Assembly (NCBI GenBank): GCA_009746045.1
Contig: RPFO01000106.1
Location: 1,571,711-1,635,710 of the forward strand
From: Mesostigma viride
Lineage: Eukaryota; Streptophyta; Mesostigmatophyceae; Mesostigmatales; Mesostigmataceae
DNA length: 64,000 nt
Direction of reading: 5' to 3'
Positions 1-18,069 of this stretch are shown here, one piece after another. The translations under genes were made by a program, and so were the position numbers. The notes under the pieces were generated by a model. The model was not told the DNA's origin. It made no database searches and worked only from the letters and a program-made list of their open reading frames with translations. How positions within the stretch are numbered: the first letter of the stretch is position 1; every line of letters begins with the position of its first letter.

Positions 1-1490
1 CGGGGGGAGTCCTGTCGGCATGGGGAGGTCCTGTCGGCATGGGACCTCCCATGGATGATGCATTAAGAATTTAGCCATGCTATGCCTATGCAGGGAGTAA
101 CGTACTCTCTGCTGAGATGCCATGTGTACACCAGCTATAGCCTAGCCACATACCTTCCACCCCATATGTCATGCAGGCCTTCTAGGCCCTCTCGAGGACT
201 CAAGCCCCCCCTGGGTGCCCATGTGCTTGTTAAGGAGGCATGAACCATCATGGCGGTGCAGGTGCACCTTGTGCACCCCGAGCAGGTGATAGTTGTACAT
301 CCTCCACCTGCAGGTTGTCGCCCTGATTGTATTACAAACCCATAGCTGCCCCTTTCTCAGGGCTATGTGTTACATGTGCTCCCAACGGAGCTATGATTTT
401 TAATTAATTAATTAATGGGGAGGGCGGCAGGCGCCCTGTACCCTCTCGGCGCTCCGCGGCGAGCAGGCGCCTTCTGCCCTTGGCGATAAGGGAGAGGTGG
501 GAAGCCGCGGTAAATCGTGGGAATTCATGCGCACTTATAAAGTCTCTTTGGAAAATGCTACAGGGCCTGGCAAGCCTGGAAAAAAGTTTTCCCCTCGCAG
601 GGGGCGCTGGAAAACACTCCGCTGCGCCCGCCCAAAGGCGGCAGGCTCCGCTTTGCCTAATTTGCCTTTTTCCAGCGCCCCCCTCGAGGGGGGGTGCGTA
701 TGGACCCCGGCAGCACTTGAGGTCGGGGCCGGTTGTTTTTAGAAAATGCATTAAATACCATAATAAAGCTCGACTCGGCTGCGGAGCCCTGCGTCAAGGC
801 TCGTGACACCATGCATGGCGATGGTGAGCCTTGGCGCTAGCTAGGAGCTGGTCCGCAGCCATCATGAATTAAATCATCACGATGGGGGAGGGGATATTGA
901 GCCGGTGGCAGTGGCTCTACCCTCGGGAAATCCCATTTGGAGGCTTTGCGGGTGGGCTGGTGCTGGTGTTTGGGTGAGCTGGAGACGTTCCCAGGTGGCA
1001 TAAGTCCTAAAGTGGTAGCACTGGGATGCGCCCCTCTGATAAGGGGAACGCATGCACATGGCTCCGCCCTGCGTCCGCCTGGAAACCGTAGCGGCCACAC
1101 GGGGGCGGGAGGGGGTGGTTGCGTTCTTACCACCAGGACTGGAAACGGCCTGGGTGGCCAGAGATGGAGAGGTGGGACAAGATTGGACCGAGGGGGAATG
1201 TGCTGGGCCCCAGCATGGTGAACTGGCCTAACTTGAAAATGGCTTGTACAATGATTTTGAGGGTGTGGCTAGGCTCAAAGTTCTGTTAAAGCCTGCACAC
1301 TGACTTGTAATAAACTTGCAATAAACTTGTTTCTCTGGTAATGTAGGAAGGCCGCACATGACACGCAAGGCCTATGCGCATGACACGCAAGTACAAACTT
1401 AGGCCACATAGGACCCTCCCAGCATCATGGTGAAGGCCGTACGGCATGGTATGCCTATGCGCGTGACACGCAAGTACTTACTTACTTATG
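1..1490. other. No gene recognised
   Basis: I see no convincing coding exon or RNA gene here. An AATAAAC-type signal occurs twice near 1308-1328 and could end a plus-strand transcript, but no coding sequence leads to it. Near 368-415 lies a copy of a short dispersed motif (GTGCTCCCAACGGAG followed by TTAATTAATTAA), also seen near 6614, 15490, 17060, 17740 and 29430. It looks like the end of a miniature transposon family. Confidence 0.5.
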
Positions 1491-1496
1491 GCCAAG

Positions 1497-1916
1497 GCCC
1501 AACTGTGGGTGCGATACAACACGAAGTACGCTGAACAAAGAGGATGCTGCGGCGCAGCCTCATAAGCGGGTTTGGGAGAATACAAAGGCCTCTCCAAGGG
1601 CCACAGGAGTGCCAACAAACCGGTGATCAGGGTAGCATCATTGGCAGGCGGGTGCACTCATGGCGATATGTTGGCCCCAAGAACTAAATATCATGTGCAC
1701 CCACTAAGAGACCATGCTATGCAGGTCCGATCACAACGTTCTGCAAATCCTTCCTCGGGACATGCTCCCAAGAAGAAAAACTTCTTGAAATTAGCTCAAC
1801 TTATCCTCTTGACCAGGAAATTGTCATCCGGTTGGCCATCTGTGCGAAGCTTCTTGACAAGGACATCAGGAAGCTTGTCCACAGGCTTCCTCTTCCCTTC
1901 TGATCTCTGCAAACAC
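1497..1916. other. Decayed dispersed repeat with coding-like pieces
   Basis: The plus strand from about 1497 to 1600 resembles the minus strand of 7373-7512 and a short stretch near 18095-18135, so this is a dispersed repeat. It reads LWVRYNTKYAEQRG and then hits a stop, as expected of a dead mobile-element ORF. On the minus strand, 1797-1916 has an open lysine-rich stretch ending in LVKRIS and a stop, preceded by an AG that could be a splice acceptor. I cannot assign it; it could be a 3' exon of the neighbouring SNF5-like gene or another transposon remnant. Confidence 0.3.
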
Positions 1917-2279
1917 GCGCAGCGGGGTGCGACCATGGCATAACAAGCACGGTGCAGATTGCGTTCAGCAAGATTTCTGGCACCTGTCACTCCCTGACAT
2001 TTTGCCAAGGCCTATGTGCAAAAGGACATAGCAGGATGCTGGTTGTCCCAACGAGACAAACGGGCCTCCAGCAGTATGCGTTCTCAGCATACTGATGCCT
2101 TCAATGCGTGCCAAGAAAAAACACAACGCTGCCAATGCAGCCAAACCTAGACACCCTATCCTAAAAGCACCGCCTCGTCCTCAACATGCCACCATCCAAC
2201 GGTGCCGTACAGACAAACAGGAGGTGGAACAGGAACAAAAAAGAAGAGGACAACATCGGCCAGAGACCCAGGGACCCAC

Positions 2280-8098
<5,819 letters not shown>

Positions 8099-8179
8099 CT
8101 GCGGGATCGAGGCCATTGCAAAACGACGAGGTTGTGCTGCGTCCCTTGTGAACTTGCTTTATAGGTCAGGGGAACCAAC

Positions 8180-9351
8180 GTGACCGCTCCATACCAATCA
8201 GCAATATCGACCTACGGCGGGCTTCCGGAAATCCTTACCCTTGACCCGCGCCAAGAGCACCAGAACTGGCCGATTTTGACAGCCCCCCCCCTCTCGGCTT
8301 ATCTGGCGGTGCCATTTGGAATAACAACGAGCTTTTAAGCCGTCAGAGAATGCCCTCTTATCCTGGAAAGATATCCTCCTAGTCGAACAAAAAACAGTTA
8401 GAAGAGCTCCCCACTTATATCAAATTCATTCTAAGAGACAACGAAGCTTCGAAGCGTGCCGTACACCGCAGCACCATGGCTAAATCAATGCGTATCTTCC
8501 ATATAGTTGCCGGTGCCGGTAGTTGTATCATGACGCTCGACATATTCCCCTTAACTCTGCCATAGCTGACCGATATTAAAAAGGGTAGTGTTCATTTGAA
8601 GTAATTAGATCCCACGTTGAGGTAAGACACATACGAAGCCCACCATCGTGACAACGTAACTTCGCCAAGTTGCGAAATAATCAATTTTAATAACTTACCC
8701 TCATTCATACAAGGTACGGGTCATATCATATTCTGCAATCATATTCTGCAGTTACATGCATATCTTTGCTTTTGTATATGTAGCTTATGTATAGCCCGTA
8801 AGGCGTAAGCCCTATCGCCTATGTAGTTACATAAACTGACACCTAATAAGACTTACTTTTACTTTGTAAGAAAAGTCTTACCATAAGGTCTAATAAGGAG
8901 GTTAGCAGAAAATATAGAGGGGCAAATATGTAGGGGTAGACCGGGCTGACCGGCGTGGGATCACGAACTGAACTTCACATCACTTAGGGGTTGCCTATTG
9001 CCGGGTTGGACAGTGGACCCAACACAAAATTAATTCTTACATCCAAAAGCGGGTGAATTTTGTTATGAGTTTTTGTAAACAACAGACACTGTTATTTATC
9101 GCGACGATGCACAACGAATTTTTGTTATTACTCATCGCGACGATGAGGTACTTGTCACGTGCAGAAATCACACGTTATAATTCCGCCGGTTGTGCCTCAG
9201 ATTTCGGGCTTCGGCAGTACTGTTGTCTTTCCAGGTCATTTGTTGGCATATAGGAAAGGTTAGCAGGAGTTGCAAGCGCATGTATATTGCCAATTGACCC
9301 ATTGAAGAATACAGTCTTAGCATTTAGCTTTGTATCTCGATTCCCGGTAAG
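8180..9351. other. Intergenic or 5' region, no gene recognised
   Basis: No convincing exon was found. The minus-strand SNF5-like gene and the plus-strand OTU gene point away from each other here, so both promoters and the missing 5' exons of the SNF5-like gene may lie in it. No TATA box or conserved element stands out. Confidence 0.4.
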
Positions 9352-12057
9352 ATGTCGTTTCGTCTTGGCGTGGTCGAGTTAAAGGCCTGTGCGTCCCCTG
9401 TACTTCGCCGACTGCAAGCGTCTTGCGGCGGCTCCAAACCAAGGGCTAGCCTTAGGAAACCTTTGTTGCATCAGATCGAGGCAGCTTGCTGTAGGTTTGC
9501 CAGCGTATCTCCGCGAATGGACGGCACGCATGCAATGGAAGCCCTGGGTGCTCGGCAACTCGCTCGGACGACGAGCCGAATCTTCGGCTCGGGAAACCGA
9601 GTGTCGCGCGCTCTTGCTCGCGCAGCTGCCTTAGCGGGTCTCATTACCTGCTCATCCTTGTCGGATGCCTCGGGTGATACCTCGGACAGGAGCCCCGTCT
9701 CTACACATCCGGAGGGTACGCCACTGTCCAATTACGACGTAACAAGTAAGCTTCCATACTCCCTCGTCCATTTTGGCATGCAATCTGCATGGGTGTACCA
9801 CCAGGCCATCCGTAAAGGATGGCGTTGTAACCTCAATGATTTTCATGTGGACAAGGTTTCCTTGAATTGCTCCTCGTTGATGTCAATTGCGCGGGTACGG
9901 GCACTTAACGTCAGTTGCGTCTCCTTTTTTTACGTCGTGATGCCTGAAATTGGCATGGCCGCTTGATGTCGTGTCCATCTGCCAGTCATTCGCGGTGACG
10001 GTAGATGCCTTTTCAGAGCCGTCGTTGTGAGCGCAGCCAAGGTGATGGGGCTGAGGCCGCCGTCACCATCCGAGGAGGCGGAGGCGGCGGATTTGCTGCG
10101 GAAACAGGTACCGTCAGATTTTACTGTAGAAGCAATAGCAGTCGTTTAACACAGAGTAGAGGTTTCGGAACGAAACATGATTAGTGGAAAAGTATTTGCT
10201 GGGTGGGTGGGTGGGTGGGTGGGGGCGGGCGGGCGGGCGGGCGGGCGGGCGGGCGGGCGGCGGGCGGGCGGGCGGGCAGGCGGGCGGGCGGGCGGGCGGG
10301 CGGGCGGCGGGCGGGCGGGCGGGCGGGCGGGCGGGCGGGCGGGCGGGCGGGCGGGCGGGCGGGCGGGCGGGCGGGCGGGCGGGCGGGCGGGTGGGCACAG
10401 AGGGGATAGGGGGCGGAGGGCAAGCATGTGGGCACTTAATCTGTCTAAAACTGAACGTGCATTTCTACGGATTCCTGTGGGTGTGACTCTGCAACTTTGC
10501 CTGCAGGTGGTTGCTGAGTTTCAGAAGCGGCGTGAAGAGGTTGAATGGTACGCATCGCCCACATGCCCTACACCTTCTTGTTTTTCCTAGCGGAATGTGC
10601 CTTTGAATCGCACTTCCACTGGCTGCCCCGCAAAGGGTTGCGATTGGGTGGCTTCGAGTGCTTGATGTCCTATTCTGGTTCAAGGAAAGTTTGAGTGCTC
10701 TGAGGATGTCCTCAATAATGCTGCGTGACGCAATACCACGTTACTGTATGAAATCTAACGTTTCTGTCCTTTCTCGTCGTACAGTATTCGTCACTTTATC
10801 TACCAGGAAAACATCTCTTATTCAAGCTGGCACCACTATGTGCATTCGTGTTCACAGGAAGTTAGTTTGTTCCAGCTTTGGAATGCCCTTTGTCGCCGGT
10901 TATGCAACTGTTGCCCATTAATTTTGGCGGACTCTCTTGTCTGTAATCGTGTTGCTCTGTCTCGACAGGTTTATCGAGGGCGATTTTGACTCGTATCTTC
11001 GGTACATGTCGCAACCGACCGTGTGGGGAGGCGAGCCGGAGCTATTAATGCTCAGCCACGTGCTCAGGCAAGTACCCGTAATTCATAGGTGCAAAACGAA
11101 GCCGTAGTCTATATTTTGTTTATGAAAAAAGTAGCCATGATTCCTTCATAAACAAAGACTTCATAAAACGGGCCATTTGTTACCTGTGTCGCCCAGCCCA
11201 GCTTGCATCTGCGGTTGCCAGCTTGCATCCGCGGTTGCCAGCTTGCATCCGCGGTTGCCAGCTTGCATCCGCGGTTGCCAGAGTACCCTTCTTGCCTGGC
11301 CTCACAAGACTCAAGTACGGAGCATAGGCGGATTTTAGGGGGGGAAGGGGGGGGTGGAAGGGAGGGCACGATTCACGCGTGTCTGGCACAGGTATCGACA
11401 CGAGAACTTGCTACATTTTGGGATGCAAGATTCGCTGTCAAGCACGGCCATCGTGCCTTTTCTGTGCTAGTGGATAGAAAGAAAGGTTGATTTGGCGGAG
11501 CCTGCAGTGACGAGGCAATCTCGCTTTCTGGCATCAAAGGTTGTTGCATTCTCCCTTGTTCCTGCCCCTTTTCTCTGGTTCATATGACCCAGCATAGTCC
11601 AGCATAGTCGTACGTACGCAGCATGTGACAGGCGTTGGAAGCATGTGACAGCGGGGTCAGAGCGCTTAATCGCATTCTTGCAATGTTCTTGGCACTCTAC
11701 GGCCATGTAGGGCTGGTCAACAAGATGTGGTTGCATGCGCATGTGTGCGGTGGCTAAGTTTTTACTCACTACACCAAACTATCTTCATTTCGTTACCTCA
11801 TACTCAAAAGGCTTTGCTTGGCAGCGCGACTTACACCTCAATCTTGTATGCTTTGTGACTGGGCATGCAGGTGGCCAATTAAAGTGTTCATCCCCACACG
11901 GGGCCAGGAGTACACGCACGTGACGGCCATCGGGACGTATGGGGAAGAGTATGCGACAAACGGCAAGGATCCTAGCATTGTCAAGGATCCTATTCTGCTG
12001 TGGTATGATGGCGTCGGCCACTACAATGCACTTGCAGAACGGTCCAAAAGCAGATAA
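9352..12057 (+). CDS. OTU-family cysteine protease (deubiquitinase-like), 5 exons
   Basis: OTU proteases remove ubiquitin using an Asp-Cys-His site. The exons are 9352-9745, 9986-10107, 10507-10547, 10969-11067 and 11871-12057; all phases join to give 280 codons plus stop. The junction of exons 1 and 2 creates IIRGDGRCLFRA, the OTU signature with catalytic Asp and Cys (Asp-Gly-Arg-Cys). Exons 3-4 give EWFIEGDFDSYLRYM then VWGGEPELLMLSHVL. Exon 5 gives WPIKVFIP and LLWYDGVGHYNAL with the catalytic His. These blocks follow the order of the plant OTU subgroup that includes Arabidopsis At3g57810. The first 110 residues are basic, Ala/Ser-rich and poor in acids, like an organellar transit peptide. 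Intron 4 starts GCAAGT, a GC-AG intron; the others are GT-AG. The first ATG of the open frame was taken as the start. Localisation is inference. Confidence 0.88.
10200..10394. repeat. (GGCG)n tract in OTU intron 2
   Basis: About 190 bp of GGCG/GGTG tetranucleotide lies inside intron 2. Its G-runs at 4-bp spacing could form G-quadruplexes in DNA and, since G is on the sense strand, in the pre-mRNA. The alanine/arginine/proline-rich open frames on both strands are artefacts. Confidence 0.9.
11201..11282. repeat. 20-bp tandem repeat in OTU intron 4
   Basis: Four near-identical copies of a 20-bp unit (TTGCCAGCTTGCATCCGCGG) lie inside intron 4 of the OTU gene. Confidence 0.9.
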
Positions 12058-13384
12058 ATTTGATTGTCGTTCTCACAGCAATTCAAGGAGTTCAAATGCA
12101 CTGTGATGTATAAAAGCCTCCGGTTGTTGAAGCCATGAATCCCGAGTACCAGCTTTGAATGGTTGCAAACTTTCCACCATCCACAGCTTTCATTGACGAT
12201 TTTTGCTCGCATTACCAATCGACGCGTGCAAATTTTTACTAGAACGATCGCATTACCCATAAAAAATGCGTACATTACGTTGGCATGAATTCTCCATGAG
12301 TAGGGCCCAGGGATCAATGGTGTCTATAGATTGATCAATCTGAACAGCCTATAAACCTGTAATGGTACAGTTTTTGCCAGTCGTTATGTACATTCTGCGG
12401 CCAATCTAGCTATATATGAGTAGCCATGCAGGGTGGTGGGCCCTCGGCCCGATATCAAGGAGACAACCAGCGATCTGGCTGGTTCATGCAATCATTATGA
12501 TCGAGGTTCCCATCTAGGCCATATGCATGCATATAACGTGTATAAACGTTGAAGGTCAGGCGTATAACTAAGAATCATGCATAATAGGGCGCTCTGTGTG
12601 CGTGCACGTGGGTGGGTCTCTGCGCGCCTCAGCAGAGCTCACGCCCGGCCTGTTGCGATTGAAGCTATAATCGATGGCATCGATCTCGCTCCGGCACTGC
12701 AGCTGCATGGCTAGGGTGCCCAAGCCTAGGCGGCCAGCTTGCATGCTGCAATTATATGCGCATTAAGTTATTACACGCGGTCCCGTACATCGGGGCACCA
12801 TGTGCATGGTACATGTCTCCGGCTAGCTAGTAGACATCGTCAAGGCTGTCACGTCGGACGTCCGTTCACGATCATTTACGTTCGTGCACTCGAGAAACGG
12901 CTGTTCACCGAAACGTCCGGTTCAGTTCCGTTGGTTTGGTTCCGTGGTAGCCGTTTGGCTTGGATTTGTTCAAGTCTGGGTACCGGCCGGTGTGAAGCAC
13001 CGCCCCGGATGCTAGTACCCAACTCTATACGACGCTTGTGCCGCTGAATATATTTACTTTTGTAGTATGTTCAATATACCGTTGGTAGATGATCGGACGG
13101 CCTAGTCATTATGTTATGATGACTGAGCGTCGCACGTAATCATTATCAAGTATTGCTGCCGTGCAGACTGATTTGATTGATGCACACACGCGTAGCTCAT
13201 AGCCTGAGCGCGCCAAAGCCTGAAATGTGTTGTGACAAGCCGGCAGGATTGGCAGCACAAACGGTTTGCTGTATTGCTGGGAAATACGCACATAGTTTGG
13301 CGCGCACGTAGCCAAGTTTGACAGCTAGTGCTACGGCGCGGGATTCGCTTGCGTCAGCGGCACTTTCAGAAATAGCTTAAGGGA
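12058..13384. other. No gene recognised
   Basis: Non-coding by inspection. A block at 12450-12475 containing ATATCAAGGAGACAACCAGC recurs at 32356-32377 and, inverted, at 26092-26112, so part of this DNA belongs to a dispersed repeat. Confidence 0.4.
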
Positions 13385-14260
13385 ACAAGCCTCGGCCATG
13401 GAGGTCGTTGTTCGCTCGTTTCTCTCCCTCACAACTGGTTTGTTGTCTTCATAGTTCATGGGGATGAAATTAGTTCGAGCAGCCCGGAGCAGCCCCCGTG
13501 AGTGGTTGCATGCAGTCCATTCGGCCACAAGAATTAATTGATGGAAATGACAGTAATGTGTTTTGTTAAGAATGTGTGTAACATTAATTAAAACATGAAT
13601 TTAACCTGTCGGGGAGTCACGGAGCATTAACCCCGGTGGATTAATGGATGGATGGATGGGTACACGCAAGCCTACCGGTCTAAGCTGTCTACTATACAAT
13701 CTATCTACGAAAAACATTCCTATTCTATATCTATGGTGCGCTCGCGACCCTAGGGGTCTTGTCTACCATGCATGCCTCCCGCGTTCGCAAACACGCTCAT
13801 TTGATCCCCACTGTAACATAATTGGGAACGATCAATATGCAGGGGAGGGGACAGCTAGCCCTGCACATGCCCTGTCATCCGGGTGGCTCAGGCGCAAGCC
13901 AGTAGCTCGAATGCAGCGGGATGGAATTCCTGAGTACAGCTAGCTGCTCTGATAATTGCAACATTACAACTCCACAGTCTTTGTAATTCGTCATTGATCT
14001 AATTGGAATGGAAAGGTCTTTTGCTTGCATGCTTTGATGATATAAAGCATGATCTCAATATGAAATCGGCTGGCGGAACTGTCTGTCACGAAGGTGGCGG
14101 TGCCGTGATTGAGGACCGCACCTATCATTTTCACCTTTTAAGTTTTATAATAAATACAGTGGATCACACACATGAGTGCTCTATTGCTGTGGATGTGTCT
14201 TCCAAGTGTCAGATATATAGTCTAGGACATAATGGCACGCAAATGCGACAAGGCAAACAG
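13385..14260. repeat. Divergent third copy of the 52.1/53.5-kb repeat
   Basis: Blocks here match 52577-53085 and 54005-54512 in order: the TTTCTCTCCCTCACAACTGG segment, the GCAGCCCGGAGCAGCCCCCG segment, TTTTGTTAAGAATGTGTGTAA, and CTTTGTAATTCGTCAT with its flanks. The end (ATGGCACGCAAATGCGACA) matches the end of the 1.43-kb unit at 53525. An unrelated stretch separates the two halves. This shows the 52-kb repeat is a dispersed family and not only a local duplication. Confidence 0.75.
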
Positions 14261-14339
14261 CGACTAGTAAACTAAGTATGCTGCCTAGTAGCTAGCGTGC
14301 CGAGACACGAAAAAATGGGAAAGTTGAAGTAGCGCTCCG

Positions 14340-14400
14340 GCCGGCCAACACGGATTCGAACTAGGACCTCTGGCATGATGATTCCCCCTGGAGCTATATT
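14340..14400 (-). other. tRNA-like sequence (tRNA pseudogene or SINE head)
   Basis: On the minus strand there is a B-box-like AGTTCGAATCC (plus 14352-14362) preceded at tRNA-like spacing by an A-box-like TAGCTCCAGGGG (plus 14386-14397). The acceptor stem does not pair well, so I do not call a functional tRNA. A tRNA-derived SINE is the likeliest explanation. Confidence 0.35.
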
Positions 14401-15889
14401 AAATATGCCGCCGGGCTCCTGATCCGTAGGCGTCCCCGTTGTCCCGTCGCATCCCTAGCTTGTCCCGTCACAAACCACTGGCCAGCAAACTTGCGCGTGC
14501 CCCGCACCGACGCGCGGCGCGACACGGACCGGCTATGCATGCACATGCATAGTGACATGTGCAACTGCTTGATGTATTGCCAGGTATATGACCTATGTAC
14601 GTACAGCCACCTGCATGGCCTTTGCAGCGCAGTGTATGGATCTTAGCATACTAGTACTGGCTACCTTTAGTTAGTTAGCCTATGCACCCGCATGCGTGTC
14701 TACCTGCGCATTTCAGTCTACAGTTTCATCGTTAGTCAACAATTGATGCCCCCGCCATGTCGATCAGTGATGTCACCCACGTACGCACACTTCAGCATTA
14801 GTGCACCCACAACAGTCAGCTCGATCAGTTATGCCAGACTCTCAGCGTGAGTAACGTTCTGATTGCAGCTATGGTTTGCCCGGCTCCGGCCGGGCATGCA
14901 TGAGGGAAGACGGGTGTCACTGCCCCCTTCCCAGTGTGCAACTGCATCATGTACAGGTCAGGATGACAAGCACTGTATTATTGTGCTACATGTATTCATT
15001 GAGAATGATAAATTACGGAGGTGAGATTGGCACGCAACATAAGGAAAAACACGAAAAGAAGAAGAACCCTGAAGAAATGAATAGTAATCTGACACGGACC
15101 AATGCAATGATCCAAGGATCACGTACGCCAGGTGTACAACAGGGTACAACTAACTACATCACATAACTACGACACGCAGCAACATCGCTGCCGGCCCACC
15201 ATGCAGGCCTGGGAGGGATCTAGACCGCATGGGTCGCGACGAAGTCGGCCCGGGTGCGGCGGGCCGGCGGAATAACACATCAGCCACGGTCCGAGTGAGC
15301 TAGGGCGAGTGACACCTGGGCGCTGCCGCCAATACGAGGACCAGGTGCGGGCAGACCACGGGGCGGTCTGACCCTCGAGGTCGAGGCGGTCTTCACGGCG
15401 CTGGCAGCACTCGTGGAAAAATACTACGTACATACTACTATATAATTGTACATTTGTACTCCACAAGTATGCCGTACGGAGTACACAGTGACAATTATAT
15501 AGCTCCCCAACGGGAATGCGTGCTAATTAATTGACTGCTTGAGGATGCAGGGCCGCGGCTTCAGGGACTATCATGTACTCCACGCCCACATGCATGATAG
15601 ACAAATAGAAATGGGCTGCCATCTCGCTGCGATAATTAAGCACCTTTCCTGAGCTACATAGGGGCATGCATGCTCCTGTTTTTTCCCCGGCCATGGGCCC
15701 CGCGGCCCATTGCTAGCTCAGGGATGTGGGGAATAAAAGTCCGCAGGTGGAGCTTTTCGCCCCTGAGCCGGGATATAGCCGCTACACTGCGTACCGCGCC
15801 TCGTCTGCGCCATTACAGTAGAGGACAGAGCTCTCTGAGGATTTTATCCCCCTCTAGCTGCACTAGTGTGCTATGAGACAACTATTCCT
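14401..15889. other. No gene recognised; dispersed repeats
   Basis: No exon found. 14985-15210 shares blocks with 6537-6730, and a copy of the CCCAACGGGA/TTAATTAATT motif lies at 15495-15535. Confidence 0.4.
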
Positions 15890-16860
15890 CGGCCTGGACG
15901 CTTGGTGATCCTAGCTGGCTCAACACGGTGGAGGCCCGGGTCTCCAATGCGGAAACCAAGGTCGCCCACAAGCTTCAACCCAGCTCACAGCGCTGCGAAC
16001 CGCGGCGCAGGCTTCTGAGGCGCACATGTGCCACACTAATTGTTTCTCGCCTAAATCAGCTAGGTGTCCAGAGGGCAAGACTGTGCGGCCTGCTCGTCAA
16101 GAAGCTCGACGCCATCACCGCCCAAACCGAGGCCGGCCCTGGCCGCGCAGGTCCCAGAGATTGCTAGCGCAGGTACGGCCACCATCGCTGCCCAGCCCAC
16201 GGCCCGGCCGGCAGATGCATGGCAGCCTTTCGCAGCACTCCTACACGGACTCTACTGCGGTCAGCGACCCGCCTCAACCACGGATGCCATCGGCACCAAG
16301 CTGTCCAGAGGAGATGGAAGGCCCTTGGAACGCCGAGCCGCGACGCGCGCGAGGACGTACACCGACTGCATACGCACCAATGGCCCGAGTGGTGCTGCGT
16401 CGTTAATTTCGAGCAGCTACCAGGGGAGACGGTCTTGACTCTCTTGAGGATGAGCTCAGGAGCAAGCTCCTTGAAAATTAAATTCAAACTCGTAGGTAAA
16501 TTAGAACTGCGTCCACGGGCACCGCCTTCGATCCCCACTCACGGTTAACAAGCGCACAAGGCAGCACCCCCATAAATCCTGCTTACATTCAGTTCTGGAC
16601 ATTGAGGATAAGCGGCTGTTGAACGGCTTGTGCCGCAAGCCAAGCTGCACGACCACTCGATCCTGGACGCTGGACGACGACCTGACCCCACCTCAGCAGC
16701 GTGCGCAGCGGCGCCGCGACCTGTGTATGGCTGGATCGAGTAACTCCACCACATGCAAGACCCCAAGAAGCCCAAGGTGTTCTGGAGGAGCGGGGATCTG
16801 ATCGTCAGTAGCCAGCTGTGGAAGCCCCCACGGTCTAGACTAGCCATAACGTTGAACCCA
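15890..16860 (+). pseudogene. Decayed ORF, possibly LINE ORF1-like
   Basis: The plus strand reads as protein-like pieces that switch frame. SWLNTVEARVSNAETKVA resembles a coiled coil. An alternative frame continues with TQLTALRTAAQASEA. Near 16760-16810 another frame reads KKPKVFWRSGDLIVSS. A coiled coil followed by a basic RNA-binding-like part is the usual plan of LINE ORF1 proteins, but no diagnostic motif is intact. The many frame changes indicate a pseudogene. Confidence 0.3.
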
Positions 16861-17026
16861 AGGACATCGCCATCCCATGCATAGTGCAAGCTAGTTACTG
16901 CCAATGCAGTGCCATGGGTCAAAACGTAGCCATGCATGCATGCATGCCTATACCTTTCACCAGTATAATAATTCGATTAGCTTAGAGTTCTAGATCACTT
17001 CGGTTTTGTGGCTTCGCCCACCTCCA

Positions 17027-17778
17027 TCCATCCAGCAAGGGAATATGTGCTACATGATCTCCCAACGGAGTCATGTTAAAATTTAATTTAATTTAATCTT
17101 CAACCAGTAGCCAACAGACATTTGCCAGCCTAGCTATGCGTCTCGCCTAGCACTGCCTGTTTGCTCACGTCTCCATACGGTAGCACGTACGCCGGTCATG
17201 TTGCGCCGTTGTACAGGGGCTGCCCTGGATCGTTTAGACCGGTCCGATTGAGCACCCGGTGTGGCATGCCTGTGACATGAGGGAATGGGGGGGCTGGTCT
17301 CCGCCCCCCTACCCGTTGTGCACACTCAGGTATTATAAAAGCACTTAGGTGCTCCGTGACTCCCCAATGGGAGCACGTGTTTGATCAATCGATCGATCAA
17401 TAAGTTAATTAATTAATGGCGATTGATCCAACGTCGTGGAAGGACTAAAGTAAGTAAGTGCGTGACTGCATGCATGCACTGAAGGCATGCCACGGAGTAC
17501 CCGATGCTACCCGATGAGATACTTTTCTGCGCGGATACTTCACCCGCGATCAAATTAGGTGCCCAAGTGGCGCGACTCACTCGCCCAGGTCTGTAGTCGC
17601 AGATAGCAACTCCGCGTCATCCGAACTATCCAAGACGACTGTACGCTCGGCCATGATGACGGGTGTGGGGGTTGGTACGTTGCATGCTAACCCCCTATTA
17701 AATTAAATTCAATTGTAATGTTCATGCCTCCGAACGTTGGGAGATCATGTAGCACATATTCCTTGATGGATGGTGGAG
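17027..17778. mobile_element. Fold-back MITE with about 80-bp inverted ends
   Basis: The segment at 17039-17069 (GAATATGTGCTACATGATCT then CCCAACG) recurs inverted and perfect over about 28 bp at 17734-17761. The inverted similarity extends to about 80 bp, including TTTAATTTAAT. No transposase frame lies between. Inside, 17341-17383 carries a hairpin (GTGCTCCGTGACTCCCC ... GGGAGCAC) that reappears inverted at 33830-33860. No clear target-site duplication was found. Confidence 0.65.
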
Positions 17779-17848
17779 TGGAGAGAGCCGCGTAATCTAA
17801 CTAACCTAACGCTAATCTATCTAGTCTAGAAAAATCCTAACTACCAGG

Positions 17849-18065
17849 CTACTCATCAAAACGCCTCCTCCTCTTGGGGGGAGGTGGCTTGCCCACAGGG
17901 TCGGGCGTGTGAGCCTTGACAATCTTCTGCCACCGCGTCTTGTTCTGCGTGGCAGTCCAAAGAAGGGAGAGAGAGTGGATGCGGTATTCAAACTGGGCTG
18001 GGACCAGTAGGTCATCCAGCAACATCTGGGTGTAGTTCGTGACATGTTTCCCTACCCTTTTGGGA
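17849..18065 (-). pseudogene. Unassigned coding-like exon or transposon remnant
   Basis: A minus-strand frame without an internal ATG near its start stays open for about 70 codons and ends with a basic tail (PPPPKRRRRFDE, stop at about 17850). It includes NYTQMLLDDLLVPAQFEYRI and QNKTRWQKIVKAH. Composition and the nuclear-signal-like tail look like real protein. A TGA precedes the frame, so it needs a splice acceptor or is a remnant. The WQKIV segment resembles ends of retroelement polymerases, but that is weak. Confidence 0.35.
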
Positions 18066-18069
18066 ATGC

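Noticed and set aside
9471-9731. Minus-strand frame opposite the OTU first exon
   Set aside because: Shadow of the plus-strand exon, which has splice phase and domain support.
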